Assembly (NCBI GenBank): GCA_003444595.1
Contig: DLUO01000041.1
Coordinates: 7,149 to 24,460 of the forward strand
Direction: 5' to 3'
DNA: 17,312 nucleotides
From: Bacillota bacterium
GTDB taxonomy: Bacteria; Bacillota; Dethiobacteria; DTU022; UBA8154
The notes under the pieces were generated by a model. That model was not told where the DNA came from, ran no database searches, and saw only the letters and a program-made list of their open reading frames with translations. The position numbers and the translations under genes were made by a program. Each line of letters starts with the position of its first letter. The stretch's first letter is position 1. Positions 7,256-14,907 of this stretch are shown here, piece by piece.

Positions 7256-7281
7256 AAAGAGTGGGCTTTTTCCCACTCTTT
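7256..7281 (+). promoter_or_regulatory. Perfect 10-bp hairpin in the rimP leader
   Basis: AAAGAGTGGG (7256-7265) pairs completely with CCCACTCTTT (7272-7281) around a CTTTTT loop. It lies between the promoter and the rimP ribosome binding site. The downstream sequence TATTCTTAAAAG is only partly T-rich, so it may act as a weak intrinsic terminator or attenuator, as a protective 5' stem, or as a protein binding site for operon control. NusA, encoded in this operon, acts on hairpin-dependent pausing and termination, which makes autoregulation a reasonable guess, not shown here. Confidence 0.75.
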
Positions 7282-7309
7282 ATTCTTAAAAGATTTGGAG
7301 ATGCACTTC

Positions 7310-7810
7310 GTGAAAAACGATAAGGATGCAAGGGGAAAAAAAATCAATAAAATTATTGAAGAACTGGCTTTAACGGTAACTGACAATATGGGCATCGAGC
7401 TGGTTGGAGTCGATTATTTCCCTGCCGGCAAACGAAGCCGCGTTGTAGTTTACATCGATAAGCCGGGAGGGGTTTTTATAGAGGATTGTGAAGAGGTTAA
7501 CAAATCCCTGGGAAAAATTCTGGATCATGAAGACCCCATCCCCTCAAGCTATATACTGGAGGTCTCTTCTCCGGGAATAGAAAGACCGCTAAAAAAGCCC
7601 GATGATTTTAGGAGGTTTAAGGGAAATTATATTAAAGTAAAAACTTATAATAAGATAAATGGACGCAGGAATTTTACCGTGTTTTTGAAAGAGTTTAGTG
7701 GGGACTCACTTTGCCTGGAAACAGACGAAGGTGAACAGTTTAATATATCTTTACATGAGATCGCCAAAGCAAACCTCTGGTTTAGACAAAATGGGAGGGA
7801 AAAAAGGTGA
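7310..7810 (+). CDS. rimP: Ribosome maturation factor RimP
   Basis: RimP binds the pre-30S particle and helps assemble the 3' (head) domain of the small subunit. The encoded protein is about 166 residues (usual 150-165). It has the N-terminal alpha/beta domain with ELVGVDYFPAGKRSRVVVYIDKPGG and CEEVNKSLGKILD, then the signature YILEVSSPGIERPL, and a C-terminal SH3-like domain ending in HEIAKANLW. Three in-frame starts exist (TTG 7295, ATG 7301, GTG 7310). GGAG at 7297-7300 is 9 bases before the GTG but touches or overlaps the other two, so I choose GTG 7310. Its stop overlaps the nusA start by four bases (GTGA), the usual rimP-nusA coupling. It is the first gene of a transcript with its own promoter. 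Confidence 0.95.
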   Translation: MKNDKDARGKKINKIIEELALTVTDNMGIELVGVDYFPAGKRSRVVVYIDKPGGVFIEDCEEVNKSLGKILDHEDPIPSSYILEVSSPGIERPLKKPDDFRRFKGNYIKVKTYNKINGRRNFTVFLKEFSGDSLCLETDEGEQFNISLHEIAKANLWFRQNGREKR

Positions 7811-8979
7811 ACCAGGACTTTATGCCGGCTCTGGAGGCCATCGAAAAAGAGAAAGGAATAAAAAAGGATACTTTGTTTGAGGCTATTGAGGCGGCACTAA
7901 TATCTGCCTACAAACGTAACTTTAGTTCGTCTCATAATGTCAAAGTAAATATCGATAGGGAAACCGGTGAGATGCGGGTCTATTCATACCTCAATGTTGT
8001 TGACAAAGTAACCAATCCGCATCATGAAATTCATATTGATGAAGCAAGAAAAAAGGATCCTCTTTATAAGCTGGGAGATGTGGTTGAGCTGGAAGTAACT
8101 CCTAAGAATTTCGGAAGAATAGCGGCACAGACAGCCAAACAGGTTGTTATTCAACGTATTAGAGAAGCAGAACGGGACCTTATTTATGAGGAGTATATAG
8201 ACAGGGAAGAAGATATTGTAACTGGTTTAATACAGCGGTTTGAACAAAAAAATGTAATCATTAATTTAGGAAAGACCGAAGCGATTTTAGCGCCATCGGA
8301 ACAAATGCCCGGGGAGACTTACAAACAGGGAGACCGTCTGAAGGCTTATGTACTAGAAGTCAAAAAAACAACTAAAGGTCCGCAAATACTGGTCTCCAGG
8401 ACACACCCGGGACTGTTAAAGCGGTTGTTTGAACTGGAAGTTCCCGAAATATATAATGGTGACGTCGAGATTAAAGCGATAGCCCGTGAGCCTGGCAACC
8501 GCTCTAAAGTGGCCGTCTTTTCACGCCATAAGGATGTTGATCCCGTTGGGGCGTGTGTCGGACCTAAAGGCAACAGGGTCCAGTCCATTGTTGGTGAACT
8601 TAAGGGCGAAAAGATTGATATCATGGAGTGGGACGAAGACCCGGAAATATTTGTAGCCAGAGCTTTGAGCCCTGCCAAGGTACTGAAAGTAGAAATTTTT
8701 CCCGACAACAAATCAGCCCTCGTTGTCGTGCCCGATTATCAACTGTCTCTTTCTATCGGTAAGGAGGGGCAAAATGTCCGTCTGGCTGCCAAATTATCAG
8801 GGTGGAAAATAGATATCATCAGCGAGTCCAGGTATAATGAAAAAATTGAGGAGGAAAAGTCCGAGGAAGGGGAGAACCTGAATACAGATACAGAAGACAT
8901 TCTTTTCAATGATGCGGTAGAAGAAGAGTATGAGGAGACTGCGCAGGAACCAGAAGACGGGAACATAGTGTCAGAATGA
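7807..8979 (+). CDS. nusA: Transcription elongation/termination factor NusA
   Basis: NusA binds RNA polymerase near the RNA exit channel and modulates pausing, intrinsic termination and antitermination. The 390-residue protein has the N-terminal polymerase-binding domain (about 1-130), an S1 domain (about 135-200), and two KH domains: KH1 with GPKGNRVQ (252-259) and KH2 with GKEGQNVRLA (318-327). It ends in an acidic, low-complexity tail (about 345-390, rich in Glu and Asp). Bacillota NusA lacks the acidic repeat domains of the E. coli protein, so length and layout fit; the tail is slightly longer than in B. subtilis (371 residues). The GTG start overlaps the rimP stop and has GGGAGGG 7 bases upstream. 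Confidence 0.97.
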   Translation: MNQDFMPALEAIEKEKGIKKDTLFEAIEAALISAYKRNFSSSHNVKVNIDRETGEMRVYSYLNVVDKVTNPHHEIHIDEARKKDPLYKLGDVVELEVTPKNFGRIAAQTAKQVVIQRIREAERDLIYEEYIDREEDIVTGLIQRFEQKNVIINLGKTEAILAPSEQMPGETYKQGDRLKAYVLEVKKTTKGPQILVSRTHPGLLKRLFELEVPEIYNGDVEIKAIAREPGNRSKVAVFSRHKDVDPVGACVGPKGNRVQSIVGELKGEKIDIMEWDEDPEIFVARALSPAKVLKVEIFPDNKSALVVVPDYQLSLSIGKEGQNVRLAAKLSGWKIDIISESRYNEKIEEEKSEEGENLNTDTEDILFNDAVEEEYEETAQEPEDGNIVSE

Positions 8980-8998
8980 GGGAGGGGATGATAGCCCT

Positions 8999-9280
8999 GT
9001 GCCGAAAAAGCGTAAAATTCCTCAGCGAATGTGTTTGGGTTGTCATGAAAACAAAAACAAAAGAGAGCTAATCAGGGTTGTCAGGACACCTGGGGGAGAA
9101 ATCGAACTGGATGGTACAGGTAAAAAAGCGGGAAGAGGTGCCTATATCTGTCCCAACTCTGACTGCCTTAAGAAAGCTGTTAAAAATAAAGGGCTGGAAA
9201 AAAGTTTGCGCGCAGCCATACCGGAAAGCATTATTACTATATTAAAGGAAAGATTGGAGGAGGGAAGGGCTACCGACTGA
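8999..9280 (+). CDS. rnpM: RNase P modulator RnpM (YlxR, DUF448)
   Basis: This small basic RNA-binding protein of 93 residues was long known as YlxR. Work in B. subtilis indicates that it binds the RNase P RNA and modulates RNase P activity. The family marks are present: PQRMCLGC (8-15), RELIRVVRTPGGEIELD, and KKAGRGAYICPNSDC (42-56). Cys12, Cys15, Cys51 and Cys56 form a possible metal-binding set. The start is GTG 8999, with GGAGGGG at 8981-8987 upstream, and PKKRKIPQR fits the family N terminus. It sits between nusA and infB as expected, but the ylxQ (L7Ae-like) gene that usually follows is absent. The gap of 134 bases to infB holds structured, non-coding sequence. Confidence 0.95.
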   Translation: MPKKRKIPQRMCLGCHENKNKRELIRVVRTPGGEIELDGTGKKAGRGAYICPNSDCLKKAVKNKGLEKSLRAAIPESIITILKERLEEGRATD

Positions 9281-9295
9281 CGCTTCTTCTAAATC

Positions 9296-9356
9296 AAAAG
9301 GGAAGAGCATGATAATTGCTATTTGCTGCGTTACCGTTAAACAGCTTTCCTTTTTT
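9296..9356 (+). terminator. Terminator-like stem in the rnpM-infB gap
   Basis: AAAAGGGAAG (9296-9305) can pair over 10 bp (one G-U) with CTTTCCTTTT (9345-9354), followed by TTAATA, so a continuous run of six T's ends the stem. The loop is long (39 bases) and contains a small AGCA/TGCT stem. The weak A-T base of the stem and the long loop make it a poor terminator, but it could be partial or regulated. It occupies the space where ylxQ normally lies. Confidence 0.35.
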
Positions 9357-9398
9357 AATAAGAGTTGAAGTATCAGTAACTTTAAGGAGGTAAATAAA

Positions 9399-9410
9399 AT
9401 GGAGGTGTAA
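9399..9410 (+). CDS. Three-codon mini-ORF (Met-Glu-Val) ahead of infB
   Basis: ATG GAG GTG TAA is preceded by a strong AAGGAGG (9384-9390) at a spacing of 8 bases. Its codons overlap the infB ribosome binding site GGAGGTG (9401-9407), and its stop lies 4 bases before the infB ATG (9415), in a different frame. It is either a real minimal leader peptide that couples or controls infB translation, or a leftover second ribosome binding site whose ATG is fortuitous. No product function is implied. Confidence 0.4.
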   Translation: MEV

Positions 9411-9414
9411 TCCT

Positions 9415-11520
9415 ATGGCTAAGGTAAGAGTCTATGAACTCTCTAAAGAATTGGGGATTAATAGTAAAAAATTAATAACTGTTCTGCGGGAACTTAATGT
9501 TGATGTTAAAAATCATATGAGTACTATGGATGAAGACATCGCCAAAAAAGTAATGGATATGTTGACAAAAGGCGAGAAAATACCCATTGATGTTGAAAAA
9601 GAAAGCGGTTTGGAGGGGGCCAAAGGCGAAACTGCCGCCGTTGAGAAGGCCTATTTGGAAAAGACGACGCCGACACCTGTTAAGGAAAAGAAGTCTACCG
9701 GTAAAAAAAGCGTTAAAGAAGGTCGTAAGGCCAGAAAGATAGCCAGGCAGTCTCTTGAAGAAAAAGATGCGCCCGAAAAATCACTTTTACTTGAGGGAAG
9801 AGTTACCGTAGGAGAACTGGCAGCAAGATTGAATGTCATGGCGTCGGAAATACTCGCAAAGCTTTTGGATCTGGGTATAATTTATAACATCAATCAACCC
9901 CTTACTGAGGACCTTCTGGAGCTTCTGTCAGAGGAATACGGGATCAAGTTTAAATTAAAAACGGATCCTGATGAAGAAGAACTTGTTAATATGATGGAAC
10001 AGGTGACTGATGAGCAGAAAAAACCCAGACCTCCGGTTGTAACGGTTCTGGGACACGTGGATCATGGGAAAACTTCCCTTTTGGATGCAATAAGAGAAAC
10101 CAACATTATTGCTTCGGAAGCGGGAGGAATAACACAGCATATTGGTGCCTACACAGTCGAGATTAACGGCAAAAGAGTAGTATTCTTAGATACGCCGGGA
10201 CATGAAGCTTTTACAGCCATGCGTGCCAGAGGCGCACAGATAACGGATATCGCGGTACTGGTTGTAGCTGCCGATGATGGGGTTATGCCACAGACGGTTG
10301 AAGCGATTAATCATGCCAAAGCGGCAGGTGTTCCTGTAATTGTCGCCCTGAACAAGATTGACAAACCAAGTGCAAACCCCGAGCGAGTAAAAAAACAGCT
10401 TGCCGATATCGGGCTGCTGCCGGAAGAATGGGGCGGGGACACCATTTTTGTGAATGTAAGCGCCCTGAAGAGGCAGGGACTGGAAGAACTTCTGGAGATG
10501 ATCCTTCTTGTCGCGGAGATGGCAGAGTTAAAAGCCAGCTATTCGCGGAAGGCAAAAGGAATAGTTATAGAGGCTAAACTGGACAGAGGCAGAGGGCCTG
10601 TAGCGACAATACTTGTGCAGGACGGAGTATTGAGCATAGGAGATCCTGTAATTTGCGGAAATATTTACGGTAAAGTCAGGGCTATGATCGATGACAAAGG
10701 CTCAAGAATCAAAAAAGCCTATCCTTCTACTCCCGTTGAGGTGTTAGGCCTTACCGAAGTTCCTCAGGCCGGTGACTCTTTTCTGGTAGTAACAGATGAA
10801 AAGTTAGCCCGGCAAATTGCCCAAAAAAGAGGGGAAAAGTTAAGGGAAGCTACCCTACGCAAAGAGCAGAGGATCTCACTTGATGATTTTTTCAACCGTA
10901 TTGCCGATAACGAGATTGACCTGAATATTATCATTAAAGCAGATGTTCAGGGTTCAGCTGAAGCCTTGCACGAATCGTTAATGAAAATCGAAAATGAAAA
11001 AGTAAAAATTAAAATCATTCATAAAGGTGTAGGGGCGATTACCGAGTCTGACGTGATGCTCGCTTCTGCATCCGATGCCGTTATTTTAGGCTATAATATC
11101 CGGCCTGAAGCTAATGCCAGGAAACTGGCAGAAAGAGAGCAAGTTGATATTAGGCTCTACCGTGTTATTTATGAAATAATAGATGATGTTAAATCCGCAA
11201 TTCACGGCCTGCTTGAACCGGAATATGAAGAGATAGTGCTGGGACAGGCGGAAATAAGGCAAATTTTTAAAGTGTCTAAAATTGGAACAGTAGCCGGATC
11301 ATATGTTTTGGAGGGTAAAATTAGCCGTAATGCCAATATGCGTGTTATCAGAGACGGTATTGTTATACACGAGGGAAGGATTGAATCACTGAAGCGGTTC
11401 AAAGACGATGCCAAGGAAGTAAATACCGGCTTTGAGTGTGGCATTCTCCTGGAAAATTTTAATGATCTAAAAGAAGGCGATATCCTGGAGGCGTATGAAA
11501 AGAGGAAAGTTTCGGCCTGA
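9415..11520 (+). CDS. infB: Translation initiation factor IF-2
   Basis: IF-2 is the GTPase that places fMet-tRNA on the 30S subunit and promotes 50S joining. The 701-residue protein is close to B. subtilis IF-2 (716). It has a first IF2-N domain (VRVYELSKELGINSKKLI, residues 4-21), a Lys/Glu-rich linker (about 55-125), a second IF2-N domain (VTVGELAARLNVMASEIL, 130-147), then the G domain: GHVDHGKT (213-220), DTPGHEAF (259-266), NKID (313-316), and SAL as the fifth motif. EF-Tu-like domain 2, domain 3 and the C-terminal fMet-tRNA-binding domain complete it, ending EAYEKRKVSA. The start ATG 9415 has GGAGGTG at 9401-9407, 7 bases upstream. A Met-Glu-Val mini-ORF overlaps that site. The usual ylxP gene is missing downstream, so rbfA follows directly. 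Confidence 0.98.
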   Translation: MAKVRVYELSKELGINSKKLITVLRELNVDVKNHMSTMDEDIAKKVMDMLTKGEKIPIDVEKESGLEGAKGETAAVEKAYLEKTTPTPVKEKKSTGKKSVKEGRKARKIARQSLEEKDAPEKSLLLEGRVTVGELAARLNVMASEILAKLLDLGIIYNINQPLTEDLLELLSEEYGIKFKLKTDPDEEELVNMMEQVTDEQKKPRPPVVTVLGHVDHGKTSLLDAIRETNIIASEAGGITQHIGAYTVEINGKRVVFLDTPGHEAFTAMRARGAQITDIAVLVVAADDGVMPQTVEAINHAKAAGVPVIVALNKIDKPSANPERVKKQLADIGLLPEEWGGDTIFVNVSALKRQGLEELLEMILLVAEMAELKASYSRKAKGIVIEAKLDRGRGPVATILVQDGVLSIGDPVICGNIYGKVRAMIDDKGSRIKKAYPSTPVEVLGLTEVPQAGDSFLVVTDEKLARQIAQKRGEKLREATLRKEQRISLDDFFNRIADNEIDLNIIIKADVQGSAEALHESLMKIENEKVKIKIIHKGVGAITESDVMLASASDAVILGYNIRPEANARKLAEREQVDIRLYRVIYEIIDDVKSAIHGLLEPEYEEIVLGQAEIRQIFKVSKIGTVAGSYVLEGKISRNANMRVIRDGIVIHEGRIESLKRFKDDAKEVNTGFECGILLENFNDLKEGDILEAYEKRKVSA

Positions 11521-11557
11521 TGGGGCTTTTTGCAAATGTAGTTCTGTGGGGGTATTT

Positions 11558-11929
11558 ATGATGGTAAGACTTCGTTCGCAACGAGTAGGGGAGCAGATAA
11601 AAAAAGAAGTCAGCGAGATTATCCGACTGGAACTAAAAGATCCCGGGTTGATCAATTTAACGAGCGTGACGGGTGTCGAGATTTCCAGAGATTTACGTTA
11701 TGCCAAAATATTTGTCAGCATTTATGACAGTCAAGATGCTCAGGAAAAAGTTATGAAAATATTAAATAAAGCTTCCGGTTTTGTACGTGCGGAAATTGGC
11801 AAAAGGATTCGCCTTCGTCATGTGCCGGAGATAGAATTTCGGCTGGATCGCTCAATGGAGTATGGAGACCGTATAGAAGGTGTGCTAAGAAACCTGGGAA
11901 GCAAGTCGGGAGCTGACAAGTTTAAATGA
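11558..11929 (+). CDS. rbfA: 30S ribosome-binding factor RbfA
   Basis: RbfA is a late-stage small-subunit maturation factor that binds near the 16S rRNA neck and is needed for cold growth in other bacteria. About 123 residues, the usual length, with the KH-like fold marks QRVGEQIKKEVSEII, DPGLINLTSVTGVEISRDLRYAKIFVS, and RLRHVPEIEFRLDRSMEYGDRI. ATG codons lie at 11558 and 11561, with GGGGG at 11548-11552, so spacing is 5 or 8 bases. A longer frame from 11495 inside infB would add an unrelated N terminus (MKRGKFRPDGAF) and is rejected. Its stop overlaps the nrnA start (ATGA), so the two are coupled. Confidence 0.96.
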   Translation: MMVRLRSQRVGEQIKKEVSEIIRLELKDPGLINLTSVTGVEISRDLRYAKIFVSIYDSQDAQEKVMKILNKASGFVRAEIGKRIRLRHVPEIEFRLDRSMEYGDRIEGVLRNLGSKSGADKFK

Positions 11930-12915
11930 TGAATTTTAGTTTGCTTTCAGTACTGCATAAGTACAATAGCTTTAGCATATTTACCCACATCAGGCCGGAT
12001 GGTGATGCGATCGGTTCTTCCCTGGCGCTGGGGATTGCATTGATGCAGAGAGGTAAAAAAATAAGAGTGTTCTGTTCCGACCAAATTCCGGCCAAATATT
12101 CCTTTCTCCCGGGGATAGAGCAACTACATGATTTTTCTCCTGGAAAGGAGAAAGGGGGCCTGGCTTTTATATTGGATTGCAGCGATCTTGACAGGCTTGG
12201 GAAATTAAAAGACAGGATCGCAGCTTTCGATGTAATTGTTAATATTGACCATCACATTACAAACAATCACTTTGGCCACGTTAACCTTGTTGATCCTTCT
12301 GCTGCTTCAACCGGAGAGTTGATTTTTAAATTGCTGCAGGAGAGCAATTTTGATCTTAACTATGAAATCAGCCTTAATTTGTACGTGGCCATCTCTTCTG
12401 ATACGGGTTCCTTTAAATATGAGAACACCACGCCTCAAACCATGCGAATAGCGGGAGAGTTGCTGGAAAAAGGGATAAACCCTGCTGTTGTCAGTCAGAA
12501 ACTTTTTGATGAGTACCCCCTTTCCACTATTTTTTTATTACGTGACAGCCTGGCGGGACTAGAATTGAATCATACAAGAGAAATTGCCTGGATGAGCGTT
12601 AATGAAGAGATGCTGAAAAAGTACGGTGCTGAACCTTCTGAGATGGATGGCTTTGTTAACTATTTAAAAAATATCTCGGGAGTTGAGGTGGGGGTGCTTT
12701 TTTATCATACTGCTGAAGGTTCAAAAATAGGTCTTCGTTCCAAAACCATAGATGTAGCACTAATTGCCCAAACTTTTGGCGGCGGCGGTCATCCCCGGGC
12801 TGCAGGCTGTACTGTTTTCGGCTCGCCGCGGGAAGTAGAAAAAAAGGTCATTGATACTATAAACAATTCCCTGGAGGAGAACAGGCTTTCTACAGCAAAT
12901 ACGTTTAATAGATAA
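11926..12915 (+). CDS. nrnA: Bifunctional oligoribonuclease / pAp phosphatase (DHH family)
   Basis: NrnA degrades very short RNAs (nanoRNAs) to mononucleotides and removes 3'-phosphate from pAp in many Bacillota. The 329-residue protein has the DHH domain with HIRPDGDAIGSS (21-32; His21, Asp25, Asp27), LDCSDLDRLG (83-92; Asp84), and IDHHITN (107-113). The DHHA1 domain near the C terminus has GGGGHPRAAGC (about 285-295), which binds substrate. Position between rbfA and truB is conserved in this phylum. The start overlaps rbfA by four bases; ATG 11929 is an alternative second codon. It probably works downstream of PNPase and other 3'-exonucleases, which cannot finish short oligomers; pnp is in this window too. 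Confidence 0.95.
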   Translation: MMNFSLLSVLHKYNSFSIFTHIRPDGDAIGSSLALGIALMQRGKKIRVFCSDQIPAKYSFLPGIEQLHDFSPGKEKGGLAFILDCSDLDRLGKLKDRIAAFDVIVNIDHHITNNHFGHVNLVDPSAASTGELIFKLLQESNFDLNYEISLNLYVAISSDTGSFKYENTTPQTMRIAGELLEKGINPAVVSQKLFDEYPLSTIFLLRDSLAGLELNHTREIAWMSVNEEMLKKYGAEPSEMDGFVNYLKNISGVEVGVLFYHTAEGSKIGLRSKTIDVALIAQTFGGGGHPRAAGCTVFGSPREVEKKVIDTINNSLEENRLSTANTFNR

Positions 12916-12923
12916 ATTTTAAA

Positions 12924-12957
12924 CTTTGTGCTCTGGACGACAGTTTAAGTCACAAAG
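12924..12957 (+). other. Inverted repeat in the nrnA-truB gap
   Basis: CTTTGTG (12924-12930) is perfectly complementary to CACAAAG (12951-12957) across a 20-base loop, and AAACT (12921-12925) could instead pair with AGTTT (12942-12946). The two pairings exclude each other. No T run follows, so a terminator is unlikely. The stem ends just before the truB ribosome binding site (12961-12966). Significance is uncertain. Confidence 0.3.
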
Positions 12958-12974
12958 GCAGGGAGGCCTTTTAT

Positions 12975-13904
12975 TTGGATGGTTTTTTAAATTTTTTGAA
13001 ACCTCCCGGCTTAACTTCTCATGACGTTGTGGAACAAATCAGGACCATGTTTCCCCGTCTAAAAGTTGGCCATGGAGGCACTCTTGACCCCGGAGCAGCC
13101 GGGGTTTTGCCGATCCTTCTGGGAAAAACCACCAGGTTTTCTCCTTACCTTGTGGATTTCCCCAAGGTATATAGAGCAGAATTATTTTTAGGAATAACTA
13201 CTGATTCTGCTGATTGCTACGGAAAGATAATCGCCCGGAAGGAACCTTTTCCGCTGAGAGTTGAAGAAATAGAAAAGGTTCTTACTTCGTTTACAGGAAT
13301 AATACAGCAGATTCCTCCGATGCAGGCAGCCATTAAACAAAAAGGGCGAAAGCTGTACGAATATGCCCGTAAGGGTTTGACAATAGAACGGAAAACCAGA
13401 ACGATTAATATCTTTTATTTAAAGTTGATTGATTACTTTCCTCCGGAACGAATTCTCCTGGAGGTAAAATGCTCAAAGGGGACCTATATCAGGACTCTGT
13501 GCTCCGATATCGGCGACGCTCTGGGTTTTGGCGGCCATATGTCCTTTTTGTTAAGAACAGCAGTAGGAAATTTTACAATTTCTCAAGCAAAAACATTTGA
13601 AGATTTTCATTCACCCTCCTGTTCAGATGAGGCCGGAGAGTTATTACTGGAACCTGATTTTCCTTTTCAAAATTTACCGAGAATAGTACTTGAGCGGGAA
13701 TATGGAAAGATTTTAGCGCATGGGCGTTTTCTGACCTTAAAGGAGCTAAAAAGCAGGTATGGAAGCCTGATCGCTGAACCGGTTGACGAAAATATAGTGC
13801 CAGTATATACTACAAAAGGAGAATTTATGGGGCTGGCCCGGTGGAAAATTGATCAAAAAACAGGATTCATATTAAAAGCGGAAAGATTTCTTAACTATAT
13901 GTAA
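12975..13904 (+). CDS. truB: tRNA pseudouridine(55) synthase TruB
   Basis: TruB converts U55 in the T loop of tRNAs to pseudouridine. The 309-residue protein begins GFLNFLKPPGLTSHDVV, then carries the catalytic block KVGHGGTLDPGAAGVLP with nucleophile Asp38. Next come YRAELFLGITTDSADCYGKII and IPPMQAAIKQKGRKLYEYARKG, then KGTYIRTLCSDIGDALG, followed by a short C-terminal PUA-like region. The start is TTG at 12975: GGGAGG at 12961-12966 is 8 bases upstream, and the nearby ATG at 12979 is out of frame and stops at once. HGG replaces the commoner HTG before the LDP motif, a tolerated variation. truB-ribF order with a gap of under 20 bases is typical of Bacillota. Confidence 0.96.
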   Translation: MDGFLNFLKPPGLTSHDVVEQIRTMFPRLKVGHGGTLDPGAAGVLPILLGKTTRFSPYLVDFPKVYRAELFLGITTDSADCYGKIIARKEPFPLRVEEIEKVLTSFTGIIQQIPPMQAAIKQKGRKLYEYARKGLTIERKTRTINIFYLKLIDYFPPERILLEVKCSKGTYIRTLCSDIGDALGFGGHMSFLLRTAVGNFTISQAKTFEDFHSPSCSDEAGELLLEPDFPFQNLPRIVLEREYGKILAHGRFLTLKELKSRYGSLIAEPVDENIVPVYTTKGEFMGLARWKIDQKTGFILKAERFLNYM

Positions 13905-13921
13905 CAAAGAGCGTGAGGCTT

Positions 13922-14881
13922 ATGGAAATAATTTACGGTGTCCAAAATTATCGTGCCAGTGAGAGGCTGGTGCTTGCTCTGGGGAATTTTGACGGCCTGC
14001 ATATTGCTCACCGGAAAATAATAGGACGGACAAAGACTAGAGCTGAGGAAACGGGACTGAAAAGTGCCGTTTTTCTCCTGGACCCTCATCCGGCAAGCGT
14101 GTTGCAACCCCAAAAAAAATTTTTACTGCTTTCTTCACTGCAGGAAAGAGCAGAAATTCTGGAAAACATGGGCATCAATTATATGCTGGTGGAGGCCTTT
14201 ACTAAAGAAATGGCGGCCCTTTCACCTTTCCAGTTCGTTCAACATTACCTGGTAGATAATTTAAGGGTCCAAGAAGTTATCGTTGGTTTTGACTATACAT
14301 TTGGTAACCAGGGGAAGGGAACCACTTATCATTTAGTGCAGTGGGGTGAGCTTTTTAATTTCCGGGTAGAGATTATACCACCTGTTTTATTGGATAATGA
14401 AATTGTAAGCAGTTCCCTGATCAGGCAGTTAATCCTTAATGGGGAAGTAAAAAAAGCGGCAGATTACTTGGGAAACCCCTTTAAAAGAAGGGGAAAGGTT
14501 GTTCACGGTGATGGAAGAGGTAAAAAACTGGGCTTTCCTACTGCCAACCTGACTGTTAGTGAAGAACTACTGCTTCCTAAAAAAGGTGTGTACCTGAGTT
14601 TGGTAACATGGAAAAACCAGAAAATATTTGGTTTGACCAATATTGGACAAAAACCGACATTTGGTTTAAATGATAAGATCTCTGTGGAAATATTTTTATT
14701 AGACTTTTGTGAAGATATATATACAGAAGAATTAACAGCTAATTTTTTGTGCAGAATTAGAGATGAGATCGTTTTTAAAGATGCCGGTTACTTAAAAAAA
14801 CAAATAGAAGCGGATGTAAGGCTGGCCAGAAAATTAATTGCCGAAGAATACGGCGGGTTGCTGGAAAAACAGCTTATTTAA
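13922..14881 (+). CDS. ribF: Bifunctional riboflavin kinase / FAD synthetase
   Basis: RibF phosphorylates riboflavin to FMN and then adenylylates FMN to FAD. About 319 residues. The N-terminal nucleotidyltransferase domain (about 1-185) has GNFDGLHIAH (21-30, the HxxH-type ATP site; Ala replaces the usual Gly before the last His), DPHP (54-57), VGFDYTFGNQGKG (121-133), and SSSLIRQ (163-169). The kinase domain has GKVVHGDGRG (191-200) and KLGFPTANL (202-210), with the PTAN motif, then GVYLS. GTG 13913 would add three residues, but the ATG at 13922 is preferred because the only SD-like sequence (GTGAGG, 13913-13918) lies after the GTG begins; spacing to the ATG is tight (3 bases), so the start is not firm. 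It ends the infB-side gene run; rpsO has its own promoter downstream. Confidence 0.94.
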   Translation: MEIIYGVQNYRASERLVLALGNFDGLHIAHRKIIGRTKTRAEETGLKSAVFLLDPHPASVLQPQKKFLLLSSLQERAEILENMGINYMLVEAFTKEMAALSPFQFVQHYLVDNLRVQEVIVGFDYTFGNQGKGTTYHLVQWGELFNFRVEIIPPVLLDNEIVSSSLIRQLILNGEVKKAADYLGNPFKRRGKVVHGDGRGKKLGFPTANLTVSEELLLPKKGVYLSLVTWKNQKIFGLTNIGQKPTFGLNDKISVEIFLLDFCEDIYTEELTANFLCRIRDEIVFKDAGYLKKQIEADVRLARKLIAEEYGGLLEKQLI

Positions 14882-14907
14882 TTTAATAAAAGCTTCCAGG
14901 CTCAGTG

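Noticed and set aside
7256..7281. Calling the rimP leader hairpin a definite transcription terminator
   Set aside because: The T run after the stem is interrupted (TATTCTTAAAAG) and lies just before an essential operon; regulatory hairpin is the safer label.
7182..7309. A riboswitch in the rimP leader or the other intergenic gaps
   Set aside because: All gaps are 150 bases or less, and I could not match any to the conserved core of a known riboswitch or T-box.
6908..7395. Cluster of minus-strand frames across the glycosyltransferase-rimP junction
   Set aside because: They overlap a clear + strand promoter and hairpin and parts of two real genes, overlap each other in different frames, and show no recognisable domain.
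11495..11557. Longer rbfA start inside infB
   Set aside because: The extra residues do not resemble RbfA, and ATG 11558/11561 has a G-rich ribosome binding site and the correct family N terminus.
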